A stretch of DNA of 64,000 nucleotides from Leifsonia williamsii. Its GTDB lineage: Bacteria; Actinomycetota; Actinomycetes; Actinomycetales; Microbacteriaceae. This document shows, piece after piece, positions 41,527 to 51,315 of the stretch (the first letter of the stretch is position 1; each line of letters starts with the position of its first letter). A program made the position numbers and the translations under genes. Location of the stretch: NCBI RefSeq assembly GCF_030433685.1, contig NZ_JAROCF010000001.1, positions 2,108,001 to 2,172,000 of the forward strand, given 5' to 3'. The notes below the pieces were generated by a model that worked only from the letters and a program-made list of their open reading frames with translations, searched no databases and was not told the DNA's origin.

Positions 41527-42309
41527 ATGGAGATGTGGCAGGGGGAGACCCTGGTCAAGCAGCGCTCCGACGCCCCGGACCGCTTCTTCGAGGCGGAGGC
41601 CGCCGGCCTGCGCTGGCTCGCCGAGCCCGAGCAGCACGGAGGAGCCCGCGTCGTCCGTGTCGCCGCCGTCTCGCCCGGGCGCATCGAACTGGAGCGGGTG
41701 CGGGAGGCGCGGCCGAGCAGGGAGGCGGCGCGTGCGTTCGGCGCGGCTCTGGCGGTGACGCACGCGGCCGGAGCCGCCGCGTTCGGCGCCCGCCCCGACG
41801 GTTGGGAGGGCCCGCTGTACATCGGCCGGCGCCCGCTGCCCGCCGCCGACGAGACCAGCTGGGGCCGCTTCTACGCCCGCGACCGCGTGCTCCCGTACCT
41901 CGACATCGCGGTCGCCGTCGGCAACGTGACCCGCGCCCAGGAGCCGGTGATCCGCGAGGCGGTGGAGCGGGTCGCGAGCGGCGCCTTCGACGACGGCGAG
42001 CCTCCGGCCCGCCTCCACGGCGACCTGTGGACGGGCAACGTGCTGTGGACGCCGGAGGGCGCGGTGCTGATCGACCCGGCCGCGCACGGCGGGCACCGTG
42101 AGACGGACCTGGCGATGCTCGCGCTGTTCGGCCTCCCGCACCTCGACGAGGTCCTGGCCGCCTACGACGCCGCCCGTCCGCTGCGGGAGGGGTGGGAGGC
42201 GCGGGTGCCGCTGCACCAGCTGCACCCGCTCGCGGTGCACGCGGCCGGGCACGGGCCGTCGTACGGCACGGAACTGGCGGAGGCCGCCCGCGCGACGCTC
42301 GCCCTCTGA
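41527..42309 (+). CDS. Fructosamine-kinase / aminoglycoside-phosphotransferase fold protein
   Basis: 260 residues of the fructosamine kinase family. PPARLHGDLWTGNVLW is the catalytic loop with Asp and Asn, and VLIDPAAHGGHRETDLAML the metal-binding DP motif; LVKQR supplies the ATP-binding lysine region. These enzymes phosphorylate glycated amines for deglycation. ATG 41527 is chosen because TAGGGT is 7 bases upstream. GTG 41518 would add three residues. Confidence 0.87.
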   Translation: MEMWQGETLVKQRSDAPDRFFEAEAAGLRWLAEPEQHGGARVVRVAAVSPGRIELERVREARPSREAARAFGAALAVTHAAGAAAFGARPDGWEGPLYIGRRPLPAADETSWGRFYARDRVLPYLDIAVAVGNVTRAQEPVIREAVERVASGAFDDGEPPARLHGDLWTGNVLWTPEGAVLIDPAAHGGHRETDLAMLALFGLPHLDEVLAAYDAARPLREGWEARVPLHQLHPLAVHAAGHGPSYGTELAEAARATLAL

Positions 42310-42324
42310 ATCGGCGCGGACTGA

Positions 42325-42330
42325 TAGGAT
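42325..42330 (+). promoter_or_regulatory. Candidate -10 element for pnp
   Basis: TAGGAT, 256 bases before the pnp TTG. It implies a leader of about 250 bases. Confidence 0.45.
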
Positions 42331-42335
42331 GCTCA

Positions 42336-42586
42336 CGGTCGGCAGTGCGCCGACCGAACCGGAGCAGGCCGGCAGGAGCTGGTCCTCGGTGGTGGTATCC
42401 GGAGGCGTCCGCGCAAGATCGCGGGGGGCGTCACCGTGTATTTCTACTGATGGCCAGACGGGCTCGGCCCACGCACCCGCGTGGGGATGCCGCGTACACG
42501 GAACGTGTCGAACTGCTTGCTCCTGCTCCTTGGAGTGAAGTCGCGCCCACACGGGGTGGCGACGTTAAACAAAGGAGAAAGACCTC
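42336..42586 (+). other. Long structured leader of pnp
   Basis: The predicted 5' end is a perfect 8-bp hairpin, CGGTCGGC-AGTGC-GCCGACCG (42336-42356). CCCACGC-ACCC-GCGTGGG lies mid-leader, and GTCGCGCCC pairs imperfectly with GGGTGGCGAC shortly before the ribosome-binding site. In E. coli, pnp is autoregulated through a cleaved leader hairpin; a similar role here is inference. No conserved small ORF is seen. Confidence 0.45.
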
Positions 42587-44878
42587 TTGGAAGGTCCTGA
42601 GATCAAGTTCGCCGAAGCCGTCCTCGACAACGGCCGCTTCGGCACCCGCACCGTCCGGTTCGAGACCGGACGCCTCGCCCAGCAGGCGCAGGGCGCCGTC
42701 GCCGCCTACCTCGACGAGGAGACCATGCTGCTGAGCGCGACGAGCGCCAGCAAGCACCCGAAGGACAACTTCGACTTCTTCCCGCTGACCGTCGACGTGG
42801 AGGAGCGCTCCTACGCCGCCGGCAAGATCCCCGGCTCGTTCTTCCGCCGCGAGGGCCGCCCCTCCACCGAGGCGATCCTCGTCTGCCGCCTGATCGACCG
42901 CCCGCTGCGCCCGTCGTTCGTCGACGGCCTCCGCAACGAGGTCCAGATCGTCATCACCGTCCTGAGCATCGCCCCCGGCGAGTTCTACGACGCGCTCGCG
43001 ATCAACGCCGCCAGCGCCTCCACGCAGATCTCCGGTCTGCCCTTCTCCGGCCCGATCGCCGGCGTCCGCCTCGCCCTCATCCCGGGCAACGGCGCGCACG
43101 AGGACCAGTGGATCGCGTTCCCGAAGGCCGAGCAGCTCGAGGAGGCCGTGTTCGACCTCATCGTCGCCGGCCGCGTCCTCACCAACGAGGACGGCTCCGA
43201 GGGCGACGTCGCGATCATGATGGTCGAGGCCGAGGCGACCGAGAACTCCTGGAACCTGATCCAGGGCGGCGCCGTCAAGCCGAACGAGGAGATCGTCGCC
43301 CAGGGCCTGGAGGCGGCCAAGCCGTTCATCCGCCAGCTGGTCGGCGCGCAGAACGTCATCGCGCAGCAGTCCGCGAAGGCGATCGCCGACTACCCGGTGT
43401 TCCTGCCCTACTCGCAGACGACGTACGACAACGTCGCCGGCCTCGCGTACGACGAGCTGGTGAACGTCTACCAGATCGCCGACAAGATCGAGCGCCAGAA
43501 CGCCGACGACGCCCTCAAGGAGCGCGTCAAGGCGGCCCTCGCCGAGAAGGTGGAGGCGGGTGTCCTCGACCCCGAGGTGCTCACCCAGTTCTCGGCCGCC
43601 TACAAGTCGGTCTCGAAGGTCGTCATGCGCGGCCGCGTGCTGCGCGAGGGCGTCCGGATCGACGGCCGCGGGCTGACGGACATCCGTCCGCTCGACGCCG
43701 AGGTGCAGGTCATCCCGCGCGTCCACGGCTCGGCGATCTTCCAGCGCGGCGAGACCCAGATCCTGGGCGTCACCACGCTGAACATGCTCAAGATGGAGCA
43801 GCAGATCGACTCCCTGTCGCCGGTCACGCACAAGCGCTACCTGCACCACTACAACTTCCCGCCCTACTCGACCGGTGAGACCGGTCGCGTCGGCTCGCCG
43901 AAGCGGCGCGAGATCGGCCACGGCTTCCTGGCCGAGCGCGCGCTCGTGCCGGTGCTGCCGAGCCGCGAGGAGTTCCCGTACGCGATCCGTCAGGTGTCCG
44001 AGGCGCTCGGCTCCAACGGCTCCACCTCGATGGGCTCCGTTTGCGCCTCCACCCTGTCGCTGCTGAACGCCGGTGTGCCGCTGCGCGCCCCGGTCGCCGG
44101 CATCGCCATGGGCCTGATCTCCGACGTCGTCGACGGCGAGACCCGCTACGCGGCGCTCACCGACATCCTGGGCGCGGAGGACGCGCTCGGCGACATGGAC
44201 TTCAAGGTCGCCGGCACGAGCGAGTTCGTCACCGCCATCCAGCTGGACACGAAGCTCGACGGCATCCCGTCGTCGGTGCTCGCCGGCGCGCTGAAGCAGG
44301 CCAAGGACGCCCGCACCACCATCCTGAGCGTGCTCAACGCCGCGATCGACCGTCCGGACGAGATGGCCCCGACCGCGCCGCGCGTGATCTCGGTCCAGAT
44401 CCCGGTCGACAAGATCGGCGAGCTGATCGGCCCGAAGGGCAAGACGATCAACGGCATCCAGGACGAGACCGGCGCCGAGATCTCCATCGAGGAGGACGGC
44501 ACCGTCTACATCGGCGCCACCGACGGCCCGGCCGCCGAGGCCGCCCGCGCCGCCGTCAACGCGATCGCGAACCCCACCAACCCGGAGGTCGGCGAGCAGT
44601 TCCTCGGAACCGTCGTCAAGCTCGCCGCGTTCGGCGCGTTCGTCTCGCTGCTCCCGGGCAAGGACGGCCTGCTGCACATCTCCGAGGTGCGCAAGCTCGC
44701 CGGCGGCAAGCGCGTCGAGAACGTCGAGGACGTGCTCGGCGTCGGTCAGAAGATCCTGGTGGAGATCACCAAGATCGACGACCGCGGCAAGCTGTCGCTC
44801 GCCCCGGTGATCGCCGAGGAGGCCGAGGCGCCCGCCGCCGAGGCGCCCGCCGCCGCCGAGGCCCCCGCGGAGTCCTGA
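42587..44878 (+). CDS. pnp: Polyribonucleotide nucleotidyltransferase (PNPase)
   Basis: Phosphorolytic 3'-5' exoribonuclease of 763 residues. Two RNase PH domains (first with [14 protein letters not shown] and [11 protein letters not shown]; second with [14 protein letters not shown] and [18 protein letters not shown]), a KH domain ([19 protein letters not shown]) and an S1 domain ([28 protein letters not shown]). The chain ends in an alanine/glutamate/proline tail. The start is TTG 42587, after AAAGGAGAAA. A strong terminator follows. Confidence 0.97.
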   Translation: MEGPEIKFAEAVLDNGRFGTRTVRFETGRLAQQAQGAVAAYLDEETMLLSATSASKHPKDNFDFFPLTVDVEERSYAAGKIPGSFFRREGRPSTEAILVCRLIDRPLRPSFVDGLRNEVQIVITVLSIAPGEFYDALAINAASASTQISGLPFSGPIAGVRLALIPGNGAHEDQWIAFPKAEQLEEAVFDLIVAGRVLTNEDGSEGDVAIMMVEAEATENSWNLIQGGAVKPNEEIVAQGLEAAKPFIRQLVGAQNVIAQQSAKAIADYPVFLPYSQTTYDNVAGLAYDELVNVYQIADKIERQNADDALKERVKAALAEKVEAGVLDPEVLTQFSAAYKSVSKVVMRGRVLREGVRIDGRGLTDIRPLDAEVQVIPRVHGSAIFQRGETQILGVTTLNMLKMEQQIDSLSPVTHKRYLHHYNFPPYSTGETGRVGSPKRREIGHGFLAERALVPVLPSREEFPYAIRQVSEALGSNGSTSMGSVCASTLSLLNAGVPLRAPVAGIAMGLISDVVDGETRYAALTDILGAEDALGDMDFKVAGTSEFVTAIQLDTKLDGIPSSVLAGALKQAKDARTTILSVLNAAIDRPDEMAPTAPRVISVQIPVDKIGELIGPKGKTINGIQDETGAEISIEEDGTVYIGATDGPAAEAARAAVNAIANPTNPEVGEQFLGTVVKLAAFGAFVSLLPGKDGLLHISEVRKLAGGKRVENVEDVLGVGQKILVEITKIDDRGKLSLAPVIAEEAEAPAAEAPAAAEAPAES

Positions 44879-44890
44879 CCCCGCTGGGCA

Positions 44891-44906
44891 ACCGCCGAGT
44901 ACGCGG
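44891..44906 (+). repeat. Extra copy of the terminator arm after pnp
   Basis: ACCGCCGAGTACGCGG repeats the left arm of the downstream palindrome 30 bases earlier and could form an alternative pairing with the right arm. Confidence 0.5.
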
Positions 44907-44918
44907 ATAATCGCCCCG

Positions 44919-44959
44919 AAACCGCCGAGTACGCAGACTGTCTGCGTACTCGGCGGTTT
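44919..44959. terminator. Terminator of pnp: perfect 20-bp-arm palindrome with T-tract
   Basis: AAACCGCCGAGTACGCAGAC (44919-44938) and its exact complement (44940-44959) flank a single T. On plus the right arm runs into TTTTT. It is also the 3' end of the converging Lrp gene. Confidence 0.85.
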
Positions 44960-44960
44960 T

Positions 44961-45425
44961 TCATGTGTCGCGGGTGAGGAGCTGGCGGAGGCGGTAGGGG
45001 ATCAGCTCGCCCATGTCGAGCGAGGTCTCGGCGCGGTCGACGCCCTCCACCGCTTGGATCAGGCCGGTGATGCGGAACAGGTCCTCCGCGTCGACGCACA
45101 CCACGCGCAGCAGCAGGTCGTACGGCCCTGAGATGCCGTGGGCCTGCACGATCTCGGGGATGCCGGCCAGTGCCTCCACCACCTCCGCCAGCATCTGCTG
45201 CCGCACGTGCACGGTCACGAAGGCCGCGAGCGGGTATCCGGCGGAGCGCGCGCTGATGCGGCGCTCGAACGACAGGAAGACGCCGTTGCGCTCCAGCTCG
45301 GCCACCCGCGCCTGCACGGTGTTGCGGCTGAGGCCGAGGCGGTCGGCGAGCGAGACGTTGGTCGACCGCGGGTCGTCGGCGAGGGCGACGAGGATGCGGC
45401 GGTCGGTGCTGTCGAAGCTGCGCAT
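44961..45425 (-). CDS. Lrp/AsnC-family transcriptional regulator (154 aa)
   Basis: N-terminal helix-turn-helix (DDPRSTNVSLADRLGLSRNTVQARVAELE) and C-terminal RAM ligand-binding domain (VHVRQQMLAEVVEALAGIPEI...SGPYDLLLRVVC). TAGGTT lies 7 bases before the ATG. Divergent from a 2-oxoacid dehydrogenase operon, the same arrangement as BkdR-controlled branched-chain operons in other bacteria, so it likely responds to branched-chain amino acids. Confidence 0.92.
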   Translation of the reverse strand: MRSFDSTDRRILVALADDPRSTNVSLADRLGLSRNTVQARVAELERNGVFLSFERRISARSAGYPLAAFVTVHVRQQMLAEVVEALAGIPEIVQAHGISGPYDLLLRVVCVDAEDLFRITGLIQAVEGVDRAETSLDMGELIPYRLRQLLTRDT

Positions 45426-45432
45426 GGTGTGC

Positions 45433-45438
45433 AACCTA
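45433..45438 (-). promoter_or_regulatory. Leaderless -10 element for the Lrp gene
   Basis: TAGGTT on the minus strand, 7 bases before the ATG at 45425. Confidence 0.5.
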
Positions 45439-45606
45439 GCAGGAGTCAAACCGCAGCGATAGAGCACTCTGCACGGTCGACACGCCGTTGGTTGTGCGCG
45501 GTGACCGGGGCGCGTAGCCTTCCGGTAATTCCGGCGACGAGGCCGGGAGCCGGTCGGGCACGCCACAAGCATGCCGGCCGGGCAGAGAGTGAAGGTTGCG
45601 TGAACC

Positions 45607-46758
45607 GTGACGATCGACAATCAGCCCGACACCCGGATGGACGACGTGCGCCTGCCCGCCGGGGCCGACACGATGGCCATGACCGACACCGTGCAGCTGT
45701 TGAGCCCTGCGGGGGAGCGGCTGAGCGACGTCCGCTTCGACGCCTGGATCTCCGACATCGGCTCGGACCAGCTGCTCGCCCTCTACGACGACATGGTCGT
45801 CATCCGCCGCATCGACGCCGAGGCGACCGCCCTGCAGCGCCAGGGCGAGCTGGGGCTGTGGCCGCCGCTGCTCGGCCAGGAGGCCGCCCAGATCGGCTCC
45901 GGACGCGCGCTGCGCTCCGACGACTTCGTCTTCTCCAGCTACCGCGAGCACGGCGTCGCCTACTGCCGCGGAGCCGGCCTCGTCGACCTGCTGCGCGTCT
46001 GGCGCGGCGTCGCGCAGAGCGGGTGGAACCCGTACGACATCAACATGGCGACGCCGCAGGTCATCATCGGCGCCCAGACGCTCCACGCGACCGGGTACGC
46101 GCTCGGCATCCAGGCCGACGGCACCGACGCGGTCGCGCTCGCCTACTTCGGCGACGGAGCGACCAGCGAGGGCGACGTCAGCGAGGCCCTGATCTTCGCC
46201 GCGACCTACTCGGCGCCCGTCATCTTCTTCTGCCAGAACAACCAGTACGCGATCTCCGAGCCGGTCGCCCTGCAGGCGCAGCGCCCGATCGCCGAGCGCG
46301 CGCCGGGCTTCGGCGTGCCGAGCGTGCGCGTCGACGGCAACGACGTCCTCGCGGTGATGGCCGTGACCCGTGCGGCCCTCGACCGGGCGCGTTCGGGAGG
46401 CGGCCCCACCTTCATCGAGGCCGTCACCTACCGCATGGGTCCGCACACCACCGCCGACGATCCGTCGCGCTACCGCGACCCCGCCGAGCTGGACGAGTGG
46501 GCCGGCCGCGACCCGCTGGCCCGGGTGGAGGCGCGGCTCGTCGCCGACGGCGTGCTCACCGAGGAGGCGCGTGCGGCCATCGCCGCCAAGGCCGACCGCG
46601 TCGCCGCCGAGATGCGCGCGGGCATCGTCCAGCTCGAGGACCCGGACCCGCTCACCGTCTTCGACCACGTCTATGCCGAACCGCACTCCGGACTCGTCCG
46701 CGAGCGCGACCACTACTCCCGCTACCTGCGTACCTTCGTCTCGGGAGGCGACCGATGA
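45607..46758 (+). CDS. 2-Oxoacid dehydrogenase E1 component, alpha subunit (branched-chain or pyruvate type)
   Basis: Thiamine-diphosphate subunit of 383 residues. GDGATSEGDVSEALIFAATY through FCQNNQYAIS is the thiamine motif, and GPHTTADDPSRYRD the phosphorylation-loop region. It pairs with the beta subunit, whose ATG overlaps this stop (ATGA). GTG 45607 follows GTGAAGG. The Lrp neighbour and alpha/beta/E2 order favour the branched-chain complex, but a pyruvate dehydrogenase role is not excluded. Confidence 0.9.
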   Translation: MTIDNQPDTRMDDVRLPAGADTMAMTDTVQLLSPAGERLSDVRFDAWISDIGSDQLLALYDDMVVIRRIDAEATALQRQGELGLWPPLLGQEAAQIGSGRALRSDDFVFSSYREHGVAYCRGAGLVDLLRVWRGVAQSGWNPYDINMATPQVIIGAQTLHATGYALGIQADGTDAVALAYFGDGATSEGDVSEALIFAATYSAPVIFFCQNNQYAISEPVALQAQRPIAERAPGFGVPSVRVDGNDVLAVMAVTRAALDRARSGGGPTFIEAVTYRMGPHTTADDPSRYRDPAELDEWAGRDPLARVEARLVADGVLTEEARAAIAAKADRVAAEMRAGIVQLEDPDPLTVFDHVYAEPHSGLVRERDHYSRYLRTFVSGGDR

Positions 46759-47765
46759 CCGCGCTCACGATGGCAAAGGCGATCAACGTAGGACTCCGCA
46801 AGGCCCTCGCCGACGACGACCACGTCGTGCTCATGGGCGAGGACATCGGCACCCTCGGCGGCGTGTTCCGCGTGACCGACGGCCTGCAGACCGAGTTCGG
46901 CCCGCGCCGCGTGATGGATTCGCCACTGGCGGAGTCGGGCATCCTCGGCACCGCGGTCGGGATGGCGTACCGCGGCTACCGGCCGGTGGTCGAGATCCAG
47001 TTCGACGGCTTCATCTACCCGGCGTTCGACCAGATCGTGAACCAGGTGGCGCGCATGCACTACCGGACGCAGGGCGCGGTGCGGATGCCCATCACGATCC
47101 GCGTGCCCTTCGCCGGCGGCATCGGGGCGGCGGAGCACCACTCCGACTCGCCCGAGGCCTACTTCGCGCACGCCGCCGGGCTCCGCGTGGTCAGCCCGTC
47201 TGACCCGCAGGAGGCGTACACGCTCATCCAGCAGGCCATCGCCTCCGACGACCCGGTGCTCTACTTCGAGCCGAAGCGGCGGTATCACGCCAAGGGCGAG
47301 GTGGACGAGGAGGCTCCGCTCGCCGACGCGCGCCCGATGGGCACCGCTCGAGTGCTGTCGACCGGCTCCGACCTCACGCTCGTGACGTACGGAGGACTGG
47401 TGCAGCTCGCCAAGGACGCCGCGACGGCCGCGGAGGACGACGGCGTCTCGGTGGAGGTCATCGACCTGCGCTCCCTCTCGCCGCTCGACCTCGACACGGT
47501 CGCCGCATCCGTCCGCAAGACCGGGCGGCTGGTGGTCACGCACGAGGCGGCGCTGTCGGGCGGGCTCGGGGCCGAGATCTCGGCCTCCATCACCGAGCGC
47601 TGCTTCTACCACCTGGAGCACGCGCCGGTGCGGGTCACCGGGCACGACATCCCGTATCCGCCCGCGCGCCTGGAGTCGGCGCACCTGCCCGACCTCGACC
47701 GCATCCTCGACGGCATCGACCGTGCGATGGACCGGCCGAACTCGCTGACGGGGGTGGAGGACTGA
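46755..47765 (+). CDS. 2-Oxoacid dehydrogenase E1 component, beta subunit
   Basis: 336 residues. VVLMGEDIGTLGGVFRVTDGL begins the thiamine-diphosphate domain, RMHYRTQGAVRMPITIRVPF is the subunit interface, and DPVLYFEPKRRY and VVTHEAALSGGLGAEI lie in the C-terminal transketolase domain. The ATG overlaps the alpha stop, and its own TGA overlaps the E2 ATG (TGATG at 47763-47767). It completes the E1 heterotetramer. Confidence 0.93.
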   Translation: MTALTMAKAINVGLRKALADDDHVVLMGEDIGTLGGVFRVTDGLQTEFGPRRVMDSPLAESGILGTAVGMAYRGYRPVVEIQFDGFIYPAFDQIVNQVARMHYRTQGAVRMPITIRVPFAGGIGAAEHHSDSPEAYFAHAAGLRVVSPSDPQEAYTLIQQAIASDDPVLYFEPKRRYHAKGEVDEEAPLADARPMGTARVLSTGSDLTLVTYGGLVQLAKDAATAAEDDGVSVEVIDLRSLSPLDLDTVAASVRKTGRLVVTHEAALSGGLGAEISASITERCFYHLEHAPVRVTGHDIPYPPARLESAHLPDLDRILDGIDRAMDRPNSLTGVED

Positions 47766-49169
47766 TGCCGGTCAAGGACTTCGCCCTGCCCGACCTCGGC
47801 GAGGGGCTGACCGAGTCGGAGCTCGTGAGCTGGCGCGTCGCCGTGGGCGACAGCGTGAAGCTCAACCAGATCATCGCGGAGGTGGAGACGGCGAAGGCCC
47901 TCGTCGAGCTCCCCGCGCCCTATGACGGCCGCGTGTCGCGCCTGTACGTGGAGCCCGGAGTGACGGTCGCGGTGGGGGAGCCGCTCGTCGCGATCGAGGT
48001 GGGGGACCTCGAGGAGGCTCCGGAGCCGACCCTCGTCGGGTACGGCGCGCGGCCCGACGCGTCCGGCGGCGGCCGCGCGCCGCCCGCGGCCCGGGCTGGC
48101 GGCGCCCGCCACGTCCGTGCCCGCGACCGCCCACCCCGAGCCCGCGGCCGCCCACCCCGAGCCCGTGAAGGCCCACCCCGAGCCCGCGACAGCGGGGTCC
48201 CGACACGCCGTGTCGGACATCCACGAGACGGCGCGTCGGGACCCCGCTGCGGCGCCCGCCGCGCCCGCGGCGGCGACGGCCGTGGCGGAGCGGCCGCGTG
48301 CGACGCCGCCGGTGCGCAAGCTCGCGCGCGAGCTGGGCGTCGACCTGGTGAGCATCGCCGGCACCGGTGACCGCGGGCTCATCACGCGACACGACGTGGA
48401 GGCTGCGGGAGGCGCGGCTCAGGCCGGGCCGACGGCGGCGGCGGCGGAGGCGACGCCGGCCACCACCGGCCGCGAGCGCCGCATCCCGATCAAGGGCGTA
48501 CGCAAGGCGACCGCCGACGCGATGGTGCGCAGCGCCTTCACCGCGCCGCAGGCCACCGTGTTCCTGACCGTCGACGTGACGCCGACGATGGAGCTGCTGG
48601 AGCGGCTGCGCGCCCGTCCCGACCTCGCCGATGCCCGCCCCGGGCTGCTGGCCGTGGTCGCGAAGGCGCTCTGCCTCGCCCTGCGACGGACCCCGGCGGC
48701 CAACGCCCGCTGGGACGACGCCGCGCAGGAGATCGTCGAGTTCGACGACGTGCACCTCGGGATCGCGGCGGCGACGCCGCGCGGACTCCTCGTCCCGGTG
48801 ATCCGCGACGCGCACGCACGCGACCTCGCCGACCTCGCCGGCGCGATCCGCAGCCTCGCCGAGACCGCACGGGCCGGACGGACTCCGCCCGCCGAGCTGA
48901 GCGGCGGCACCATCACGATCACGAACGTCGGTGTGTTCGGCGTCGACGCGGGCACGCCCATCCTGACGCCGGGGGAGGCCGCCATCCTCGCGCTCGGGGC
49001 CGTCCGCCGTCAGCCGTGGGAGCACGACGGCGGCATCGCGCTGCGCCAGGTCGTCACGCTCGCGCTGTCGTTCGACCACCGGATCGTGGACGGCGAGCAG
49101 GCGGCGCGCCTCATCGCCGACATCGGGCGCATCCTGAGCGAGCCGGGGTCGGTGCTGACGATGGTGTGA
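47765..49169 (+). pseudogene. Dihydrolipoamide acyltransferase (E2), frameshifted in the linker
   Basis: The N-terminal lipoyl domain (ALPDLGEGLTESELVSW, lipoyl lysine in VETAKALVEL) is read from the ATG at 47765. The peripheral-subunit domain (PVRKLARELGVDL) and the catalytic domain with SFDHRIVDGEQ are read one base later, up to 49169. The frames cross between about 48062 and 48090 in a C/G-only run. The net change is one extra base or two missing. Both halves are well conserved, so a sequencing error or recent mutation is more likely than decay. The linker has three HPEP repeats and a 58-bp palindrome at 48191-48248. An internal GTG at 48117 could start a truncated acyltransferase. Confidence 0.85.
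48191..48248. repeat. Palindromic element inside the E2 coding sequence
   Basis: AGCGGGGTCCCGACACGCCG (48191-48210) and its near-complement (48229-48248, one mismatch) flank an 18-base loop. The left arm shares GGGGTCCCGACACGCCG with the intergenic copy at 60758-60810. It encodes part of the interdomain linker. Confidence 0.8.
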
Positions 49170-49192
49170 GGGCGGGCCGTCGGGCCGCGCGG

Positions 49193-50215
49193 CTACGCGT
49201 GCAGAGCGGCGTTGAGCTCGACGCCCTGGCCGGCGCGGCGCAGCACCTCGACAGCGCCGGTCAGCGAGTTGCGGCGGAACAGCAGCCCGGCGACGCCGGA
49301 GAGCTCGGCCGCCTTCACCGTCTGCGGGCGCCCGTCGGCGGTGGGGGCGGCGTCGGCGAGCACGACCTTCGTCCCGGCGGTGACGTAGAGGCCCGCCTCC
49401 ACGATCGAGTCGTCGCCGATCGAGATGCCGATGCCGGAGTTGGCGCCGAGCAGAGACCGCTCGCCGATCGCGACGCGGTGCGTGCCGCCTCCCGAGAGGG
49501 TGCCCATGATGGAGGCGCCGCCGCCGATGTCGGAGCCGTCGCCGACGACGACGCCCTGCGAGATGCGGCCCTCGACCATCGAGGCGCCGAGCGTGCCGGC
49601 GTTGTAGTTGACGAAGCCCTCGTGCATCACGGTCGTGCCGGGGGCGAGGTGCGCACCGAGCCGTACGCGCGAGGCGTCGGCGATGCGGACGCGCTCGGGC
49701 GTGACGTAGTCGAGCAGCCGCGGGAACTTGTCGATGCCGGTGACGTGGATGCCCGCCCGCTGCAGCGACGGCCGCAGCCGGTCGAGGTCGGCGGGGAGCA
49801 CCGGGCCGGCGTTCGTCCACGCGACGATCGGCAGGTGGGCGAAGATGCCGTCGAGGTTCAGGGTGTTCGGCTGCACGAGCAGGTGCGAGAGCAGGTGCAG
49901 GCGCAGGTACGCGTCGGAGGTGGAGGCGGGAGGCGCGTCCAGGTCGATCTGCACGGTCACGATGTCGACGCGTACGTTGCGGCGGCGGTCCTCGGTGGCG
50001 AGCTCCTCCAGCTCCGCCGGGGCGATCCAGGGGTCGCGTCCGTCCGGGATGCGGCCGAGCCGCGGCTCCGGGAACCAGGTGTCGAGCACGGTGCCGTCAG
50101 CGGCGATCGTCGCGAGGCCGTACCCCCAGGCGGAGCGCACGGCGGAGTCGGCGGAGGAGCCGGCCGCCGATCCGGTTCGGGGCGCGGCGGATTCGGAGGG
50201 AACGGCGGAAGGCAT
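49193..50215 (-). CDS. dapD: 2,3,4,5-tetrahydropyridine-2,6-dicarboxylate N-succinyltransferase
   Basis: Lysine/diaminopimelate pathway enzyme of the actinobacterial DapD type, 340 residues. The C-terminal left-handed beta helix has hexapeptide repeats: [41 protein letters not shown] and [20 protein letters not shown]. About 25 Ser/Ala-rich residues precede the domain. AGAGGG precedes the ATG. It diverges from dapE, which removes the succinyl group two steps later. Confidence 0.95.
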   Translation of the reverse strand: MPSAVPSESAAPRTGSAAGSSADSAVRSAWGYGLATIAADGTVLDTWFPEPRLGRIPDGRDPWIAPAELEELATEDRRRNVRVDIVTVQIDLDAPPASTSDAYLRLHLLSHLLVQPNTLNLDGIFAHLPIVAWTNAGPVLPADLDRLRPSLQRAGIHVTGIDKFPRLLDYVTPERVRIADASRVRLGAHLAPGTTVMHEGFVNYNAGTLGASMVEGRISQGVVVGDGSDIGGGASIMGTLSGGGTHRVAIGERSLLGANSGIGISIGDDSIVEAGLYVTAGTKVVLADAAPTADGRPQTVKAAELSGVAGLLFRRNSLTGAVEVLRRAGQGVELNAALHA

Positions 50216-50220
50216 CCCTC

Positions 50221-50226
50221 TAGATT
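50221..50226 (+). promoter_or_regulatory. Leaderless -10 element for dapE
   Basis: TAGATT ends 6 bases before the GTG at 50233. Confidence 0.55.
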
Positions 50227-50232
50227 AGTAGC

Positions 50233-51315
50233 GTGCCTCTCGACCTCACCGCCTCCTCCATCGACCTGACCCGCCAGCTCTGCGACATCGAGTCGGTGTC
50301 CGGCAACGAGCGCCCGCTCGCCGACGCGATCGTGGAGGCGCTGGAGGGCCTCGGCCACCTCGAGATCATCCGCGACGGCGACACGATCGTCGCGCGCACG
50401 AACCTCGGCCGGGAGCGCCGTGCGCTGATCGCCGGGCACATCGACACCGTCCCACTCAACGACAACCTGCCGACGCGCTACGAGACCGACGGCGGCGTCC
50501 GCTACCTGTGGGGCCGCGGAACCGTCGACATGAAGGCGGGCGTCGCGGTGCAGCTCAAGCTCGCCGCCGAGCTCACGAACCCGGCGATCGACGTCACGTG
50601 GATGTGGTACGACCACGAGGAGGTCAACGCCGAGCTGAACGGCCTCAACCGGCTCGCCCGCAACCGGCCCGACCTGTTCACCGGCGACTTCGCCATCCTC
50701 GGCGAGCCCAGCAACGGCGTGGTCGAGGGCGGCTGCAACGGCAACCTGCGCGTGGAGGTGCGTGCCTACGGCAAGCGCGCCCACTCGGCCCGCGGCTGGG
50801 TGGGGGAGAACGCCATCCACAAGGTCGCGCGGATCCTCGACACCCTGGCCGCGTACCAGGCGCGCGAGGTGGAGGTCGACGGTCTCGTCTACAAGGAGGG
50901 CCTGAACGCCGTCGGCATCTCCGGCGGGGTCGCGGGCAACATCATCCCCGACGAGGCGATGGTGCACATCAACTACCGGTTCGCGCCCTCCCGCAGCTCG
51001 GAGGAGGCGATCGAGCACATGCGCGAGCTGTTCGGCGACTACGAGATCACGGTGGTCGACCGCGCCGACGGCGCCCGGCCGGGCCTCGACGCGCCGCTCG
51101 CCCAGGAGTTCGTCGCCGCGGTCGGCGGCGTCGCGAAGCCGAAGTACGGCTGGACCGACGTCGCCCGGTTCAGCGCGCTCGGCATCCCCGCCGTCAACTA
51201 CGGCCCCGGCGACCCGCTCAAGGCGCACGCCGACGACGAGCGGGTCGACGTCGAGCAGATCGTCGCCGTCGAGGCGGGTCTCCGTGCCTGGCTCACCGGT
51301 TCCCGCGAGCACTGA
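50233..51315 (+). CDS. dapE: Succinyl-diaminopimelate desuccinylase
   Basis: M20 zinc peptidase family, 360 residues. Metal ligands lie in AGHIDTVP (His), GRGTVDMKAG (Asp) and YDHEEVNAEL (Glu pair). GWVGENAIHKVARIL is in the dimerisation domain. It generates LL-diaminopimelate for cell wall and lysine. GTG start with leaderless -10 at 50221. The 3' end overlaps the following membrane protein gene by 32 bases. Confidence 0.94.
   Translation: MPLDLTASSIDLTRQLCDIESVSGNERPLADAIVEALEGLGHLEIIRDGDTIVARTNLGRERRALIAGHIDTVPLNDNLPTRYETDGGVRYLWGRGTVDMKAGVAVQLKLAAELTNPAIDVTWMWYDHEEVNAELNGLNRLARNRPDLFTGDFAILGEPSNGVVEGGCNGNLRVEVRAYGKRAHSARGWVGENAIHKVARILDTLAAYQAREVEVDGLVYKEGLNAVGISGGVAGNIIPDEAMVHINYRFAPSRSSEEAIEHMRELFGDYEITVVDRADGARPGLDAPLAQEFVAAVGGVAKPKYGWTDVARFSALGIPAVNYGPGDPLKAHADDERVDVEQIVAVEAGLRAWLTGSREH

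Noticed and set aside
39872..42309. Horizontally acquired island between rpsO and pnp
   Set aside because: Base composition and codon choice match the surroundings, and no integrase or attachment repeats are seen. Simple gene insertion or rearrangement is enough.
42310..42586. Small coding gene in the pnp leader
   Set aside because: No frame has a credible start, ribosome-binding site and composition. The stretch is better explained as a structured leader.
48191..48248. Insertion sequence remnant
   Set aside because: There is no transposase fragment, and the arms are adjacent to each other with only an 18-base loop. A palindromic repeat explains it better.
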